Source of the DNA: Ruegeria faecimaris
GTDB lineage: Bacteria; Pseudomonadota; Alphaproteobacteria; Rhodobacterales; Rhodobacteraceae
Assembly: GCF_900182615.1 (NCBI RefSeq)
Contig: NZ_FXTE01000001.1
Coordinates: forward strand, 310,001-374,000
Direction: 5' to 3'
Length of the DNA stretch: 64,000 nucleotides
Position 1 is the stretch's first letter, and every line of letters begins with the position of its first letter. The position numbers and the translations under genes were made by a program. Shown here piece by piece: positions 63,796-64,000 of the stretch. The notes under the pieces are model-generated. The model did no database searches, was not told where the DNA came from, and worked only from the letters and a program-made list of their open reading frames with translations.

Positions 63796-64000
63796 CTATA
63801 ACAGAGCCAGAATGCGCGCCGCTTCATCTGCGGTGCTGGTCAATGCCTCCCGATCCTCACCGGGATGAAACCGGGCACGCACGGCAGTTGGCATAGCAGC
63901 CGGTTCCATGATGCTTACACGCGGCCCGGTGCGCTCTGTTTCCAGCGCCCAGCTACGGGCCAGAGCCATCTGCGCCGCCTTGGTGGCACCGTAGATGCCA
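63796..64000 (-). CDS. SDR oxidoreductase (3' end)
   Basis: The final 67 residues of a short-chain dehydrogenase, cut by the window edge. The visible part starts GIYGATKAAQMALARSWALE, the YxxxK active-site motif, then VSIMEPAAMPTAVRARFHPGED and ends in EAARILALL. It is similar to the YciK group of SDRs. Convergent with the DUF815 gene. Confidence 0.85.
   Translation of the reverse strand, partial: GIYGATKAAQMALARSWALETERTGPRVSIMEPAAMPTAVRARFHPGEDREALTSTADEAARILALL

Overview
The window is high-GC, gene-dense chromosomal DNA of an alphaproteobacterium, almost certainly a marine Rhodobacteraceae (Roseobacter group, Ruegeria-like). The evidence is the gene content and order: rpmF-plsX-fabH-ihfA-merR, lptG-lptD-surA-pdxA-rsmA, pepA-holC, surE-pcm-nlpD and tatABC, a DUF4167 protein, an OlsB/GlsB-type N-acyltransferase, and a carnitine catabolic operon. 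I see no phage, insertion sequence, integron, CRISPR array or rRNA. The only RNA gene is a tRNA-Pro. No gap between genes exceeds about 275 bases.

Layout. 1-2.6 kb: 3' end of scpA, scpB, a small basic protein, a tandem-fold dCTP deaminase and tRNA-Pro(GGG). 2.7-6.8 kb: minus-strand lipid/ribosome block (YceD, L32, PlsX, FabH, IHF-alpha, MerR). 6.8-10 kb: bamE, an aminolipid N-acyltransferase and an ABC-F ATPase. 10-18 kb: an SDR with a TetR-like operator, a secreted Gly/Asp/Pro/Asn-repeat protein, tyrS, anmK, a desaturase, a cupin, selO and an EEP-family hydrolase. 18-29.6 kb: Fur/Mur, an EamA transporter, eno with a LacI-type operator, a small lipoprotein in an AT-rich patch, nucleoside hydrolase, mazG, an M20 amidohydrolase with two ureohydrolases, and prfA-prmC. 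29.8-39 kb: DUF4167, then the outer-membrane biogenesis operon (lptG, lptD, surA, pdxA, rsmA) divergent from pepA-holC; the usual lptF is missing.

39-45 kb holds an aldo/keto reductase and the carnitine locus: a GlxA/AraC-type regulator divergent from a BKACE enzyme, a lipocalin-like protein, a carnitine dehydrogenase fused to a betainyl-CoA thioesterase, and an SDR. Together these would convert L-carnitine to glycine betaine plus acetoacetate. 45-50.8 kb: an XRE regulator divergent, across a palindrome, from a DUF2061-desaturase pair; a second EamA transporter; a DEAD-box helicase whose start is preceded by a hairpin; a glycosyltransferase. 50.8-54.8 kb: prfC divergent from a SnoaL-like gene, an SDR and alkC, with a LexA-type box (GAAC-N7-GAAC) in the intergenic region. 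54.9-64 kb: an ArsM-like methyltransferase, an orphan ABC ATPase, surE-pcm-nlpD, an ABM-WYL regulator pair under a perfect inverted repeat, tatABC, a DUF815 ATPase and the 3' end of an SDR.

Most of the window is ordinary core genome. The observations I rate highest are the LexA-box/alkC cluster, the carnitine operon with its embedded lipocalin-like gene, the XRE-desaturase divergon, the WYL operator and the absence of lptF.
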